DNA of 64,000 nt from Corynebacterium sp. p3-SID1241. GTDB lineage: Bacteria > Actinomycetota > Actinomycetes > Mycobacteriales > Mycobacteriaceae. Both the position numbers and the translations under genes were made by a program. This document shows positions 28,584 through 37,747 of this stretch, in pieces. The DNA lies in NCBI GenBank assembly GCA_025144025.1, contig JALXWS010000007.1, forward strand, positions 1 to 64,000. The letters run 5' to 3'. Numbering within the stretch: position 1 is the stretch's first letter; each line of letters starts with the position of its first letter. The notes under the pieces were generated by a model. It was not told where the DNA came from. It did not search any database and saw only the letters and a list, made by a program, of their open reading frames with translations.

Positions 28584-28889
28584 TTACTTGATACCGGTGA
28601 TCTTCAAGGTGGTCACAGGCTGACGGTGGCCCAGACGCCTCTTGTAACCAGTCTTGTTCTTGTACTTCAGGATATCGACCTTCGGGCCCTTACCCTGCTC
28701 AACGATCTCTGCAGAAACAGAAACCTTCTCCAAGTCGGATGCCTTGGACTTAACATCGGCGCCATCGACGAGCAGAACCGGGGTGAGAGCTACGGCAGAG
28801 CCTGGCTCACCCTCGATCTTCTCGACCTTGACGAGGTCACCTTCAGCAACCTTGTACTGCTTGCCGCCGGTCTTGACGATCGCGTACAT
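28584..28889 (-). CDS. rplU: 50S ribosomal protein bL21
   Basis: A 101-residue L21 with the family start [20 protein letters not shown] and the C-terminal RNA-binding [17 protein letters not shown]. It is the first gene of the rplU-rpmA operon, and the ATG at 28889 has a GGGG-rich stretch upstream. Confidence 0.97.
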   Translation of the reverse strand: MYAIVKTGGKQYKVAEGDLVKVEKIEGEPGSAVALTPVLLVDGADVKSKASDLEKVSVSAEIVEQGKGPKVDILKYKNKTGYKRRLGHRQPVTTLKITGIK

Positions 28890-29115
28890 AGAGGGTTACC
28901 CCTTATCTAAACTCGCTCGGAAGCAACCGGGGAGGCCACATTCCGAATGGACACTTACATATTGCGTTTAGTTCCCGCGCGAACATGCCCGCACAGCTCA
29001 CTTAGTGAGTGTCGGACTGATCCAGCGCCGTGAGTACTAAACAGCGACTGTCAAAGACTACCCCGTAGCGGGCACAAAATACAAACCACGCTATTTGTGC
29101 CCGCGTGGCGTAGCC
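28890..29115 (-). promoter_or_regulatory. rplU leader region and hairpin after rne
   Basis: This stretch holds the rplU promoter and leader. At 29068-29078 and 29094-29104, GCGGGCACAAA and TTTGTGCCCGC form a perfect 11-bp stem with a 15-base loop just beyond the rne stop. It lacks a clean T-tract outside the stem, so termination is likely but not certain. A small palindrome CTCACT-T-AGTGAG lies at 28997-29009. No known L21 leader structure could be confirmed by eye. Confidence 0.5.
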
Positions 29116-32100
29116 CTAAGACGTGCTTCGCCGTGCTACACGGCGCCGGCCGCGTCCTGACTTAGCGTGCGCCTTATCCTGGTTGGCGCCGGTCGCGGCA
29201 GGCTGCTTTTGGGCGCCGTTATCCTGCACCTTTGGGGCTCTTGCTCTTGCCGACGTCCCCTTTTTACGCACCGCCCGCTTCTTTCCACGGCGCAGCACCT
29301 TGGTTTCGCCCGCAGCCGCCTGCTGACCCGAACCAGGGCTTTTCAGCGACCTTTCCTGTTGCGGAGCATGCGTCTGAACGGATTTCTTTGCCTTCGGGTT
29401 CTCTGCTACCGCCTTCTTGAGGGCAGACCGGCGCACCGCGCGACGACGTCCGCGGCCTCTACCGCCAGTACGCCCCGCACGCGCGGCACCAGCAGCCTTT
29501 GCATGCCGCTGCTCGGCAGATCCGCCCGCCTGCTCACGCTCGTATTCCTGTGCCTTCTCCTTCACCTGGTGCGGCACGCGCGAAGTGGTACGGCGCTTGG
29601 TCTGCTGGGTGCGGACCGACCGACGGCGGCCACGAGCGCGACCTTTGCGATCTTCGCGCGAGCCGGTCTGCCCCTGCTGGGGCTCTCTGTCGTTGGCGCT
29701 ACCGTCGTCTCCGGCAGGCACATTTTGGGAGGACTTGCGAACGCCAGACTCCTGCCCACCGTAGATTGCGAAGTCCTGCGGCTGCGGGCGCCTATCGGAG
29801 CGCGAATTGCCGCGGGTACGGCGCTTGCGGCGCGGGGAAGCCTCAAACTCGGCCACGGCTTTTTCATAGGTCTGTTCAGTTAACTTTTCTGGAGCCTGCT
29901 CCGATGCGCTCTGGTCGCTGCTTGCGGCAGTGCGCGTGGCCTTGGAACGGCGCGTCGCCCGGCGCGGCTTCTTGCCGCGTTTGGATCCCGACCCAGCGTC
30001 AGGGTGGGCCTTTGCGATGGCACCCGAATCTGCGTCCGTATCCGCGTCGGGGACGTAGGAATTGAACTCTTGGTCCTCATCGTTTTCAGCGGCATTATCC
30101 GCCGCAGCATACGCGATGGCCTCGATATCGGATACTTCAGCCTGGCTCTTCTTGTGTGCGCGGCGGCGGCCTCGGCCGCGTCCGCGCTCCTTGCCGCGAT
30201 CCTCGTCTCGTTTCTGTGCCTGCGCGCCGAAGTCCGATTCGTCCGTGTCACGCTCATCCACGACAACGTTGGCTACGAGATCTTCCAGCGAGGTCTTTGC
30301 GGCCTGCGCAGATTCCCGAGCAGAGTCTTCGCGCTCAGTGCCATAGACCGGCGTCTCGGTCTTCTTGAATCGCTTGGGTTTGGAGGAACCTGGGGTGTCG
30401 TCAAGTTCATGTTTATGCAGCGCCACCGCAGCCGGGTGCTGCTGGGGATCGTGGTGCGGCTTCTTGTGTTGCTTCGACTTGCGGCCAGAGTGCTTAGAAC
30501 GCTGATCCTCCTCGGCCTCATCCACCGGGTACTGGTGAATGATGATGCCGCGGCCATTGCAGCACTCGCACTCGGTGGAAAATGTCTCCACCAGGCCGGT
30601 GCCCAAGCGCTTGCGGGTCATCTGAACTAGGCCCAGGGAGGTAACCTCGGATACTTGGTGGCGGGTGCGATCGCGGCCCAAAGCCTCCTTCAGGCGGCGC
30701 AGGACCAAGTCCTGATTTTCCGGCAGGACCATATCGATAAAGTCCACCACGATCATGCCGCCGAGATCGCGCAGGCGCATCTGGCGCACGATTTCTTCGG
30801 CCGCCTCCAGGTTATTGCGGGTTACCGTTTCTTCCAGGTTGCCGCCAGAGCCGGTGAATTTTCCGGTATTGACGTCAATGACGGTCATGGCCTCGGTGCG
30901 GTCGATGACCAACGTGCCGCCGGAGGGCAACCACACCTTGCGCGAGAGCGCCTTATGCAGCTGCTCATCTATGCGGTAAGCCTCGAAGGCGTCCTGCCCG
31001 CCGTGGTCCTTGGCACGGTAGCGCACCACACGGTCCGCAAGGTCCGGCGCCATGGAATCGACGTAGGCGCGCACGGTATTGAAAGAACGCTTGCCATCGA
31101 CGATGAGCTCGGTGAAATCCTCGTTGAAGAGATCGCGCACCACCTTGATGAGCATGTTTGGCTCTTCATACAGGGTCACCGGCTTGGCGCCTTTGGAAGA
31201 CTTTTCCTTCTTGGCGTGGGCAATGATGTCTTCCCACCGGCTGTGCAGGCGGTTGACATCGGTAGCAATGGCCTCTTCCGGAACATTTTCGGCAGCGGTG
31301 CGGATAATCGCGCCGCCATCGCCCGGCACTACCCGGCCGAGGATATCCTTCAAGCGCTTGCGCTCCGGGGCGGGCAGTTTGCGGGAAATGCCGGCGCTGC
31401 GGCCGTCGGGGACGTAGACCAGGTAGCGTCCGGCAAGGGAAATCTGGGTGGTCAGGCGCGCGCCCTTGTGGCCGATGGGATCTTTGGCCACTTGCACTAG
31501 CACCTGATCGCCGGACTTCAAGGCGTTTTCTACCTTGCGGGCGCGTCCGTGCAGCTTGGTCTTGCGCCAATCGATTTCACCGGCATAGAGCACGCCGTTT
31601 CGGCCCTGTCCGATGTCCACGAAGGCCGCCTCCATAGACGGGAGCACATTTTGGACGCGACCCAAGTAGATATTGCCAATGAGCGAGGCCTGGGACTCGG
31701 TGGTCACGAAGTGCTCTACTAGCAGATCATCTTCTAGCACGCCCACCTGGGTGATGATGCCAGCGCCATCCTCGCGCTCTTTATCGCGCACCACCATGGT
31801 GCGTTCCACGGCTTCGCGGCGGGCAAGGAACTCCGCTTGGGAGACAATGTGCTGGCGGTTGCGGCCCTTTTCGCGCAGTTCTGCGCGGCGGCGCTTCTGG
31901 GCTTCAATTCGCGTGGAACCACGAATGGCTTTGGGTTCTTCGATGTGCTCGGGCTCACCCACGTGCTCGCCCTGGTTGGAGTCGGCCCCGCGTCCGCGGG
32001 ACGCTCCGCGGCGGCCACGGCGGCGACCTTCGAACTTTCTAGAACCGCGGCTGGCCGTGGAGTGGCCATGTGCGTGGTCGTTCTCCGTATCGCTGCTGTC

Positions 32101-32931
32101 ATTGTCATCGCCATCAGAGGAATCTTCCTCTACTTCTTCAACCGCACCTCCGGAGACGGCCGTGTCATCCTGCTGCGGGGCTAGGAAGATGGGCGCAAAG
32201 TCATAGTGACCAGAGTCTTCTTCGGACTCAGCGCGCGGGACGATGTGCGGAGCATAGTAGTCATCCTCGAAATCCTCGCCTGCCTCTGCAAGCGCCTCGT
32301 GCAGCTTTGCCGCATCGACCGTGCCGGTATCCAGCGTGCCGGCCTGTGCCTCCTCTACCTTTTCTTCCTGTTCATCTGTGGAATCAGCGGTTTCGGCCGC
32401 AGCGTGGGCGAGCGAAGCTTCTACCTTGTCTTCGATCTGCGAGATCTCATTGTCCACGTTTTTGCGCACGCGATGGCGCAGGTATTCTTCCTCTTCCGCG
32501 GACTGCTCTGCTGTCTCAGGGACATCTGCAGCCTTCTTTGGCGCTGCGGCAGCGGACTTGCGCGTGGCCTTGCGGGCGCGCTTGGCGCGCTTTTTCGCGG
32601 GCTTCTTGGCTGGCTCTTCGGCCGGTTCCGCAGTGGAGTCGGCGGTGTGGGAGGTGGAGGGTTGGGCCGAGGGGGCGTCGGCAAGCGCGGCGGCATTCGC
32701 CACAGCATCCAGTACTTGGCCTGCTTCCTCGCGGGTGAGGGAGCTCTGCGCGCTCTTTTTCAGGCCCATGTCCTTAAGCTGTGCCACCAGTTCGCGCGAG
32801 GAAAGCCCCAGCTGCTTGGCCAGGGCATAGACGCGGGTCTTGTCCTTGAGCTGGCCGCGGTCTAGGTTCTTGGCCAAAGACGCCGCCGCCTTGAGATTTT
32901 CAGTTGTTTCTTGAGAGTTCTGTGCCACCAT
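29116..32931 (-). CDS. rne: RNase E/G with N-terminal IF2_N-like domain
   Basis: 1271 residues from ATG 32931 (MVAQNSQETTEN), with AGGAG upstream. Residues about 31-78 (RVYALAKQLGLSSRELVAQL) match the small IF2_N domain of initiation factor 2. A long Ala/Glu/Arg-rich disordered region follows to about 390. The catalytic core covers about 390-830: the S1 domain (IYLGRVQNVLPSMEAAFVDI), catalytic aspartates in TVIDVNTGKF and IVVDFIDM, and the zinc-link CECCNGRG. The last roughly 440 residues are Arg/Lys-rich and disordered, probably binding RNA or degradosome partners. It processes rRNA and initiates mRNA decay. An upstream in-frame ATG (33210) gives no conserved sequence. Confidence 0.94.
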   Translation of the reverse strand: MVAQNSQETTENLKAAASLAKNLDRGQLKDKTRVYALAKQLGLSSRELVAQLKDMGLKKSAQSSLTREEAGQVLDAVANAAALADAPSAQPSTSHTADSTAEPAEEPAKKPAKKRAKRARKATRKSAAAAPKKAADVPETAEQSAEEEEYLRHRVRKNVDNEISQIEDKVEASLAHAAAETADSTDEQEEKVEEAQAGTLDTGTVDAAKLHEALAEAGEDFEDDYYAPHIVPRAESEEDSGHYDFAPIFLAPQQDDTAVSGGAVEEVEEDSSDGDDNDSSDTENDHAHGHSTASRGSRKFEGRRRGRRGASRGRGADSNQGEHVGEPEHIEEPKAIRGSTRIEAQKRRRAELREKGRNRQHIVSQAEFLARREAVERTMVVRDKEREDGAGIITQVGVLEDDLLVEHFVTTESQASLIGNIYLGRVQNVLPSMEAAFVDIGQGRNGVLYAGEIDWRKTKLHGRARKVENALKSGDQVLVQVAKDPIGHKGARLTTQISLAGRYLVYVPDGRSAGISRKLPAPERKRLKDILGRVVPGDGGAIIRTAAENVPEEAIATDVNRLHSRWEDIIAHAKKEKSSKGAKPVTLYEEPNMLIKVVRDLFNEDFTELIVDGKRSFNTVRAYVDSMAPDLADRVVRYRAKDHGGQDAFEAYRIDEQLHKALSRKVWLPSGGTLVIDRTEAMTVIDVNTGKFTGSGGNLEETVTRNNLEAAEEIVRQMRLRDLGGMIVVDFIDMVLPENQDLVLRRLKEALGRDRTRHQVSEVTSLGLVQMTRKRLGTGLVETFSTECECCNGRGIIIHQYPVDEAEEDQRSKHSGRKSKQHKKPHHDPQQHPAAVALHKHELDDTPGSSKPKRFKKTETPVYGTEREDSARESAQAAKTSLEDLVANVVVDERDTDESDFGAQAQKRDEDRGKERGRGRGRRRAHKKSQAEVSDIEAIAYAAADNAAENDEDQEFNSYVPDADTDADSGAIAKAHPDAGSGSKRGKKPRRATRRSKATRTAASSDQSASEQAPEKLTEQTYEKAVAEFEASPRRKRRTRGNSRSDRRPQPQDFAIYGGQESGVRKSSQNVPAGDDGSANDREPQQGQTGSREDRKGRARGRRRSVRTQQTKRRTTSRVPHQVKEKAQEYEREQAGGSAEQRHAKAAGAARAGRTGGRGRGRRRAVRRSALKKAVAENPKAKKSVQTHAPQQERSLKSPGSGQQAAAGETKVLRRGKKRAVRKKGTSARARAPKVQDNGAQKQPAATGANQDKAHAKSGRGRRRVARRSTS

Positions 32932-33131
32932 GTTCGGGCTTACTCCTGTACATCGTTCGTATCTGGCGCGGCCTCGGGCGCAGGCACAGCCTTGGACTGT
33001 ACCGCCGCCGCGCGAGGCATTCTGCGCGCTATAAAAGTTTGTGGGTATGAAGTTTTGGCGTCTCGTACGCGCTATCCCCCATTGTGTCACAGAAACACAG
33101 CCAGGCTGGCAGGCGGTGTTATGTTGACAGG

Positions 33132-33899
33132 GTGGCAGAACTAGCACGACTCCCCGCCCGCGAGCTGGCGCAGTATCGGCAGCGCAATGAAATTCCCGCA
33201 CGCTCGGCACTTTACTTCGGCGTACCTGCCGGCTTTGCCATTGGATTCGCCCAAACTGGAGTGAATTATATGCTGGTGGGAGCCGGTATTTTCGCTATCT
33301 TTGCGGTGCTGGGGTTTGTGCATCTCATCCGCAACTACCCACGCGGCATTAACGCCGCGCAGGAGGAGTACCGCGAGGGAGACTATCCCACGATTGCCTA
33401 TATCGCCCCGTTTATCCCGATCGCTGCGCCGCTGGTCATGGCGCCACTGAGTGCAGCCGGGCTGGTGCCAGAGGTAGAACTTGCCCCGCCCATTGCCGGT
33501 GTCCTATCCGGGGCGTGGTGGGCATTTGGTTTGCCTTTGGGGCTGTGGGCGATGTTTTCCCAGTCCTTTCGGATTGGCCGGCGGCGCATTAACAAGATCC
33601 TGGAAAAAGATCCGCTCGAAGGAGTAACGCAGGCTCGCCTGCAGCTTGCCGACGCCCACTCGGACATCCTCACCGCCCTCATAGCCGGCGGCGCGGTGCA
33701 GGGAAATACCATCTCCGCTAGGGCCCTGTCCAAGTTCATGCAGGTTGATCTCGACCTAGTATGCGAGCACCTTGATGAATTGGCACAGGCGGGCCTAGTA
33801 AAACTTGACCGCATCGCCTTGCGCTCTGCCCCCAAGGACTGGAAAAACACCGTCACACCAACCGGGGTTCGTTGCCTCTACCAATTGGGCAAGCGTTAA
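33132..33899 (+). CDS. Membrane protein with C-terminal winged-helix-like domain, unknown function
   Basis: 255 residues if started at GTG 33132 (MAELARLPARELAQ); ATG 33084 would add 16. Four hydrophobic segments lie at about 24-42, 45-62, 88-108 and 120-142. After a basic RIGRRRINK stretch there is a soluble region (about 165-255) resembling a winged helix, with ISARALSKFMQVDLDLVCEH and LAQAGLVKLDRIALR. I do not recognise the family. It is divergent from rne and ends 4 bases into the convergent arsenite transporter gene. Confidence 0.72.
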   Translation: MAELARLPARELAQYRQRNEIPARSALYFGVPAGFAIGFAQTGVNYMLVGAGIFAIFAVLGFVHLIRNYPRGINAAQEEYREGDYPTIAYIAPFIPIAAPLVMAPLSAAGLVPEVELAPPIAGVLSGAWWAFGLPLGLWAMFSQSFRIGRRRINKILEKDPLEGVTQARLQLADAHSDILTALIAGGAVQGNTISARALSKFMQVDLDLVCEHLDELAQAGLVKLDRIALRSAPKDWKNTVTPTGVRCLYQLGKR

Positions 33900-34960
33900 C
33901 GCGGCAAGGTTGTGTCTCCCGGAAATAGCTTCGGTCCTATCCAGAGCATCACGTACACGAGTCCCACAAGCACCGGAATCTCAATGAGCGGTCCGATGGT
34001 GCCGGCTAGTGCCTGCGCGGAAGCAGCGCCAAAAGTGCCGATGGAAACCGCAATGGCTAATTCGAAGTTATTACCTGCCGCGGTAAATGCTACAGAAGCG
34101 GATTGCGCGTAGTTCATTCCCACCAACTTTGCGACGCCCAGAGCCAAGAAAAACATTCCAACGAAGTAAATGACCAACGGGATCGCAACCTTGACCACCG
34201 CCGTGGGCTGCGCTACCAATTGTTCCCCTTGAAGGGAGAACAACAACACAATGGTGTAGAGCAAGCCGATCATCGCCAAGGGAGAAACTGCCGAAAGGAA
34301 GCGGTTTTCATACCATTGGCGGCCTTTGGCCTTTTCTCCCCAGACCCGTGAGAGCACACCTAGCAACAGGGGCACTCCCAAAAATACGAGGACCGCGGTA
34401 ACAATAGACCAGAAAGAGAAATCCGCAGAGGTGGTATCAAGCCCCAACCACCCAGGCAGAATCTGCAAATAAAACCATCCCAGCACTCCGAACATAGCTA
34501 CCTGGAATATAGAATTAATGGCCACGAGAACGGCGGTGGCCTCTCGGTCGGCGCAGGAGAGGTCGGACCAGACTAAGACCATTGCGATACAGCGTGCCAA
34601 TCCGACGATAATCAAGCCGGTTCGCAGCTCGGGTTGATCGGCCAGAAATATCCACGCCAGGGTGAACATCAATGCGGGGCCCACCAGCCAGTTCAGTACG
34701 ATGGAAACCACCATCAAGCGGCCATCAGCGGCGATATCCCGAGTCTTTTCGTAGCGGACTTTAGCCAGGGGCGGATACATCATAACTAGCAGGCCCAGCG
34801 CGATTGGAAGGGAAATACCGCCTACCTCTAAAGCAGATAGGGCCTTTCCAATACCTGGCAGGAAGTGCCCAATCAATAGCCCCACGGCCATGGCGATGAT
34901 AATCCACACGGGAAGGAATCTATCGAGAAATGACAACTGCGGGCGTTGCGGAACAGCCAT
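33896..34960 (-). CDS. ACR3-family arsenite efflux transporter
   Basis: A 354-residue membrane protein with ten predicted helices. The ACR3 hallmark segment GLARCIAMVLVWSDLSCADR holds Cys124, which is required for arsenite transport in characterised ACR3 proteins, followed by VLVAINSIFQVAMFG. It exports As(III) using the proton gradient. It is divergent from arsR with 109 bases between, where a palindromic operator lies. It is often named arsB or acr3 in corynebacteria. Confidence 0.93.
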   Translation of the reverse strand: MAVPQRPQLSFLDRFLPVWIIIAMAVGLLIGHFLPGIGKALSALEVGGISLPIALGLLVMMYPPLAKVRYEKTRDIAADGRLMVVSIVLNWLVGPALMFTLAWIFLADQPELRTGLIIVGLARCIAMVLVWSDLSCADREATAVLVAINSIFQVAMFGVLGWFYLQILPGWLGLDTTSADFSFWSIVTAVLVFLGVPLLLGVLSRVWGEKAKGRQWYENRFLSAVSPLAMIGLLYTIVLLFSLQGEQLVAQPTAVVKVAIPLVIYFVGMFFLALGVAKLVGMNYAQSASVAFTAAGNNFELAIAVSIGTFGAASAQALAGTIGPLIEIPVLVGLVYVMLWIGPKLFPGDTTLPR

Positions 34961-35014
34961 GGCTCTCCTTGTGCGACGAGGAATTCAACTTTCAAGGCAG
35001 TACTTTAATCACCC

Positions 35015-35034
35015 ATATTGATACTCGTCAATAT
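35015..35034. promoter_or_regulatory. Candidate ArsR operator
   Basis: ATATTGA (35015-35021) and TCAATAT (35028-35034) form a perfect inverted repeat with a 6-base spacer, between the divergent arsR and ACR3 genes. ArsR repressors bind AT-rich palindromes of this kind, so one dimer here could repress both promoters until arsenite binds. Confidence 0.65.
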
Positions 35035-35069
35035 AACGGATTGAGAAGCAGAGTCCTTATACTGTGTGC

Positions 35070-35420
35070 ATGGACTCCTCCCCTAGCAATGCCGATAACA
35101 CCCCCGACGCGGAGTGCTGCTCACTGAGCAGTGGGCCGCTCAGCCAGAGCGACTCCCTGCGCTTTTCCCAGCAATTTAAGGTCCTTGCTGACCCAGCCCG
35201 CCTGAGCCTGTTATCCATTTTGTGCGACGAGGGCTGCGGCCCGATGAGTGTTACGGAGTTGACCGCGCTTTCCGGCCTTAGCCAACCGACGGTCTCGCAT
35301 CACCTTGCTCGCATGCGAGAATCCGGGCTTTTAATCAAGCAACAGTGCGGCCGAACAGTTACTCACCGAGTGCAAAAACAGGCCTTCACTGAATTGCGCC
35401 AGCTCCTCTCATTTGACTAA
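35070..35420 (+). CDS. arsR: ArsR family arsenite-responsive repressor
   Basis: A 116-residue winged-helix repressor; the start is ATG 35070 or ATG 35064 two codons upstream. The recognition helix is in VTELTALSGLSQPTVSHHLA (about residues 61-80). The Cys-Cys pair near the N terminus (16-17) and Cys52/Cys56 resemble the C. glutamicum ArsR site, in which an N-terminal Cys pair of one subunit and a Cys near position 55 of the other bind As(III). The E. coli-type CVC site in the recognition helix is absent. It controls the divergent ACR3 gene. Confidence 0.92.
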   Translation: MDSSPSNADNTPDAECCSLSSGPLSQSDSLRFSQQFKVLADPARLSLLSILCDEGCGPMSVTELTALSGLSQPTVSHHLARMRESGLLIKQQCGRTVTHRVQKQAFTELRQLLSFD

Positions 35421-35433
35421 GACAACGCTGGAG

Positions 35434-36738
35434 CTAATCAGCAAAGCGAATGACCTCACGGGCGACGTCTTCCGCAACGATGGGAATGCCATACTGCTTC
35501 GCTTTCTTGGCTTTGCCCGATTGCGAGTCCGGGTCACCGGCGATGAGCACCTTGGTCTTTTTGGCTAGGCCGCCAATTTCCACGCCGTGCGCGGCAAAAT
35601 ACTCTTCCCATTCCGCAGTCGAGTAGGCCTTAGCGCCGGTAATGGTTACTCGCTCGCCAGCGCTCACCACAATGCCGCCCATGCAGGCGAGTCCGCCAAC
35701 ACTGCCGTCCTCTTCAAAACCTTGCGGCGCCTCTTCGCTAGAGGCACCATGCCGACCTTCTGCCTGTGGAGCGGTATCGGGGTCTACGGCAGCCTCGATA
35801 TCAGCAGCCGGGATCCCCAAGGCGCGGCCGGCAGAAGCCAGGATGGCGCGTTCCTCAGCCGTGACAACACCATCAGCCCAGGCTTCTTCAATCAGCAGCG
35901 TGATATAGGCTTCATGCAGCTCGCGCAGACCATGTTCATCGAGCCCATGTGCTTGAGCAAAGGCCAGCAATTGGGTTTGCTCGGTAGCGGAGAGGCGGCG
36001 GTCGAGCAAGGCGGCATCGAGAAGCTTGAAATAGTCTTCCGCAGCCGTATTCGATGGCGTCTCACGTTGTGCGACGAGCCCGGCGAACCAGCCGCCGTAC
36101 TGTGCCGCTTGCTTGGCGGATTCCGCGGCTGCGCGGCTGAGAAGTGCCGGCTCCGCCCATCCCGGGTGGGGTGCCAGGCTGCGATACAGCTGTTGCTCAG
36201 CCAAGCGCTCACTCATATAGTCCTCTTGGGCTGCCGGGGTATTGGCTAGGAAATGCTGGAATAGTTGGGCCGTGGCCATCGCATCCGCCAATGCGGAGTG
36301 TGCCAACTCATTATGAATTCCCAGATGGGCGCAGCAATCCCCCAGCTTCACCTTGGGAAGACCAAGATACCTGCGTGCCAATACGGCCGTATCGATCGTC
36401 GGCAACGCCTCTTCAGAACAGGCTCGACAAGCCAGCAGCTCGGACTGAACAAAGGTCCGATCAAATCCCGCATTGTGAGCAACGAATATGCGGTCCTCAA
36501 GAGAATAAGCCAGCTTGTCCGCTACTTGCACAAAGGTGGGCGCGCCTAGAACATCAGAGGCGGAAATGCCATGAATTTCCGTGGCCGCCATATGGCGTTG
36601 CGGGTTAATGAGTGTTTCCCAGGAATCCTGCACTGCTCCTTCCGGCGATAGCTCCACGACGCCAATTTCAACGATGCGGTGCCCGTGCTTATAGGAAAAT
36701 CCGGTGGTCTCAATGTCTACGACCGCGTAGCCACGCAT
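35434..36738 (-). CDS. DnaQ-like exonuclease with TerB-like and BRCT domains
   Basis: A 434-residue protein. The N-terminal DEDDh exonuclease (about 1-170) shows VVDIETTGF, FVAHNAGFDRTFV and HSALADAMATAQLF, so all catalytic residues are present. Residues about 260-315 (LLIEEAWADGVVTAEERAIL) are TerB-like. The last 80 residues are a BRCT domain (VTITGAKAYSTAEWEEYFAA ... KAKQYGIPIVAEDV). It is annotated in related genomes as a DNA polymerase III epsilon-like protein. The BRCT domain suggests a DNA-repair role more than replisome proofreading. Confidence 0.88.
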   Translation of the reverse strand: MRGYAVVDIETTGFSYKHGHRIVEIGVVELSPEGAVQDSWETLINPQRHMAATEIHGISASDVLGAPTFVQVADKLAYSLEDRIFVAHNAGFDRTFVQSELLACRACSEEALPTIDTAVLARRYLGLPKVKLGDCCAHLGIHNELAHSALADAMATAQLFQHFLANTPAAQEDYMSERLAEQQLYRSLAPHPGWAEPALLSRAAAESAKQAAQYGGWFAGLVAQRETPSNTAAEDYFKLLDAALLDRRLSATEQTQLLAFAQAHGLDEHGLRELHEAYITLLIEEAWADGVVTAEERAILASAGRALGIPAADIEAAVDPDTAPQAEGRHGASSEEAPQGFEEDGSVGGLACMGGIVVSAGERVTITGAKAYSTAEWEEYFAAHGVEIGGLAKKTKVLIAGDPDSQSGKAKKAKQYGIPIVAEDVAREVIRFAD

Positions 36739-36851
36739 ATGCGCCTCCCTACGTCCTGTTGAAAATAGTTCTTAGCCGCACCAGTGTAGGCGTGTTGTGC
36801 TCCTGCTCGCTGCCCATATAACGAAGGACCGGGTGACGCTATGAATAAAGC

Positions 36852-36868
36852 CCGAGCCGGTGGCTCGG
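36852..36868 (-). terminator. Terminator-like hairpin after ndk
   Basis: CCGAGCC (36852-36858) and GGCTCGG (36862-36868) form a tight 7-bp GC stem with a 3-base loop, extended by AAG/CTT pairs with one mismatch. It lies 31 bases beyond the ndk stop. The following minus-strand sequence CTTTATTCAT is only moderately T-rich. Confidence 0.65.
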
Positions 36869-36899
36869 ACTTAAGTGCGTACGAAACGCTATAAAGGCT

Positions 36900-37310
36900 T
36901 TAAAGGTTCGGGAACCAGATAGCGATTTCGCGCTCTGCGGACTCTGGGGAGTCAGAGCCGTGCACGATGTTCTCGCCAACGGTCAGAGCGAAGTCGCCGC
37001 GGATGGTGCCCGGGGTTGCCTTAGATACTGGGTCAGTGCCGCCAGCCAGCTGACGCCATGCCTCGATGGCACGCTCGCCCTCGACAACACCAGCGATAAG
37101 CGGTGCGGAGGTGATGAACTCGACGAGGTCACCGAAGAATGGCTTATCCTTGTGCTCCTCGTAGTGCTTCTCCGCGGTCTCGCGGTCCGCAACGCGCAGG
37201 TCGAGCTCGGCCAGCTTCAGGCCCTTGCGCTCGATGCGGGAAATGATTTCGCCTACGTGGCCGTTCTTTACGCCGTCCGGCTTGATGAGAATCAGTGTAC
37301 GTTCAGTCAT
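36900..37310 (-). CDS. ndk: Nucleoside diphosphate kinase
   Basis: A 136-residue Ndk from ATG 37310 ([13 protein letters not shown]). The active-site histidine is in [16 protein letters not shown] (about residues 112-127). It equilibrates nucleoside triphosphates. It lies in the conserved ndk-DUF4233-folC-valS order, with an extra small membrane-protein gene between ndk and the DUF4233 gene. Confidence 0.97.
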   Translation of the reverse strand: MTERTLILIKPDGVKNGHVGEIISRIERKGLKLAELDLRVADRETAEKHYEEHKDKPFFGDLVEFITSAPLIAGVVEGERAIEAWRQLAGGTDPVSKATPGTIRGDFALTVGENIVHGSDSPESAEREIAIWFPNL

Positions 37311-37389
37311 GCCCCACACTGTACCGAAACCGCACGCATGCGTCGCGCGCTGGGGTATTACTTTGGGGTAAAAGTATGGGGGTCCAGGG

Positions 37390-37701
37390 CTATGCGAGTT
37401 GTTTAACTATCTCTTCGGCACGCTCCTGCGAGGTGCCCCGAAACCACAGGCGCACTTGGCCTACTGCGGCGCCAAACTGGCCATTGGCCAGCAGGCGTTG
37501 CAGCTCCGCGCGCTTTTCCTTATCCAAATCCTCGAAGGTGGCTTCTTTGGCCGGCTCGAAGTTGCTCCGCAGCGCCAAAACCAGAAAAACACCGCCAATG
37601 ATGAGGGCGACTAGCGGTAGCCACGGCGTTCCCGTAGCGGCGCGGGCTACCACCGCGGCGACGCAGGCGAGTGCGGCAAGGACGAGATAGAGAGTGCGCA
37701 T
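37390..37701 (-). CDS. Small two-helix membrane protein, unknown
   Basis: A 103-residue protein with two hydrophobic helices (about 3-22 and 26-44) and a charged cytoplasmic C terminus (about 50-103, [20 protein letters not shown]). It is not recognised. It is on the same strand as the DUF4233 gene upstream and ndk downstream, and probably co-transcribed. Confidence 0.7.
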   Translation of the reverse strand: MRTLYLVLAALACVAAVVARAATGTPWLPLVALIIGGVFLVLALRSNFEPAKEATFEDLDKEKRAELQRLLANGQFGAAVGQVRLWFRGTSQERAEEIVKQLA

Positions 37702-37747
37702 GGCCGTTAGTCTATAGCGTCTTCCCCACCCGCTAAAGACATCACGG

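Noticed and set aside
28890..28980. Autoregulatory L21 leader RNA
   Set aside because: No convincing conserved structure could be drawn. The region is short and no pattern matched.
32932..33210. N-terminal extension of rne to an ATG at 33210
   Set aside because: The 93 extra residues are Cys/Arg-rich and unconserved in appearance, while ATG 32931 has AGGAG upstream.
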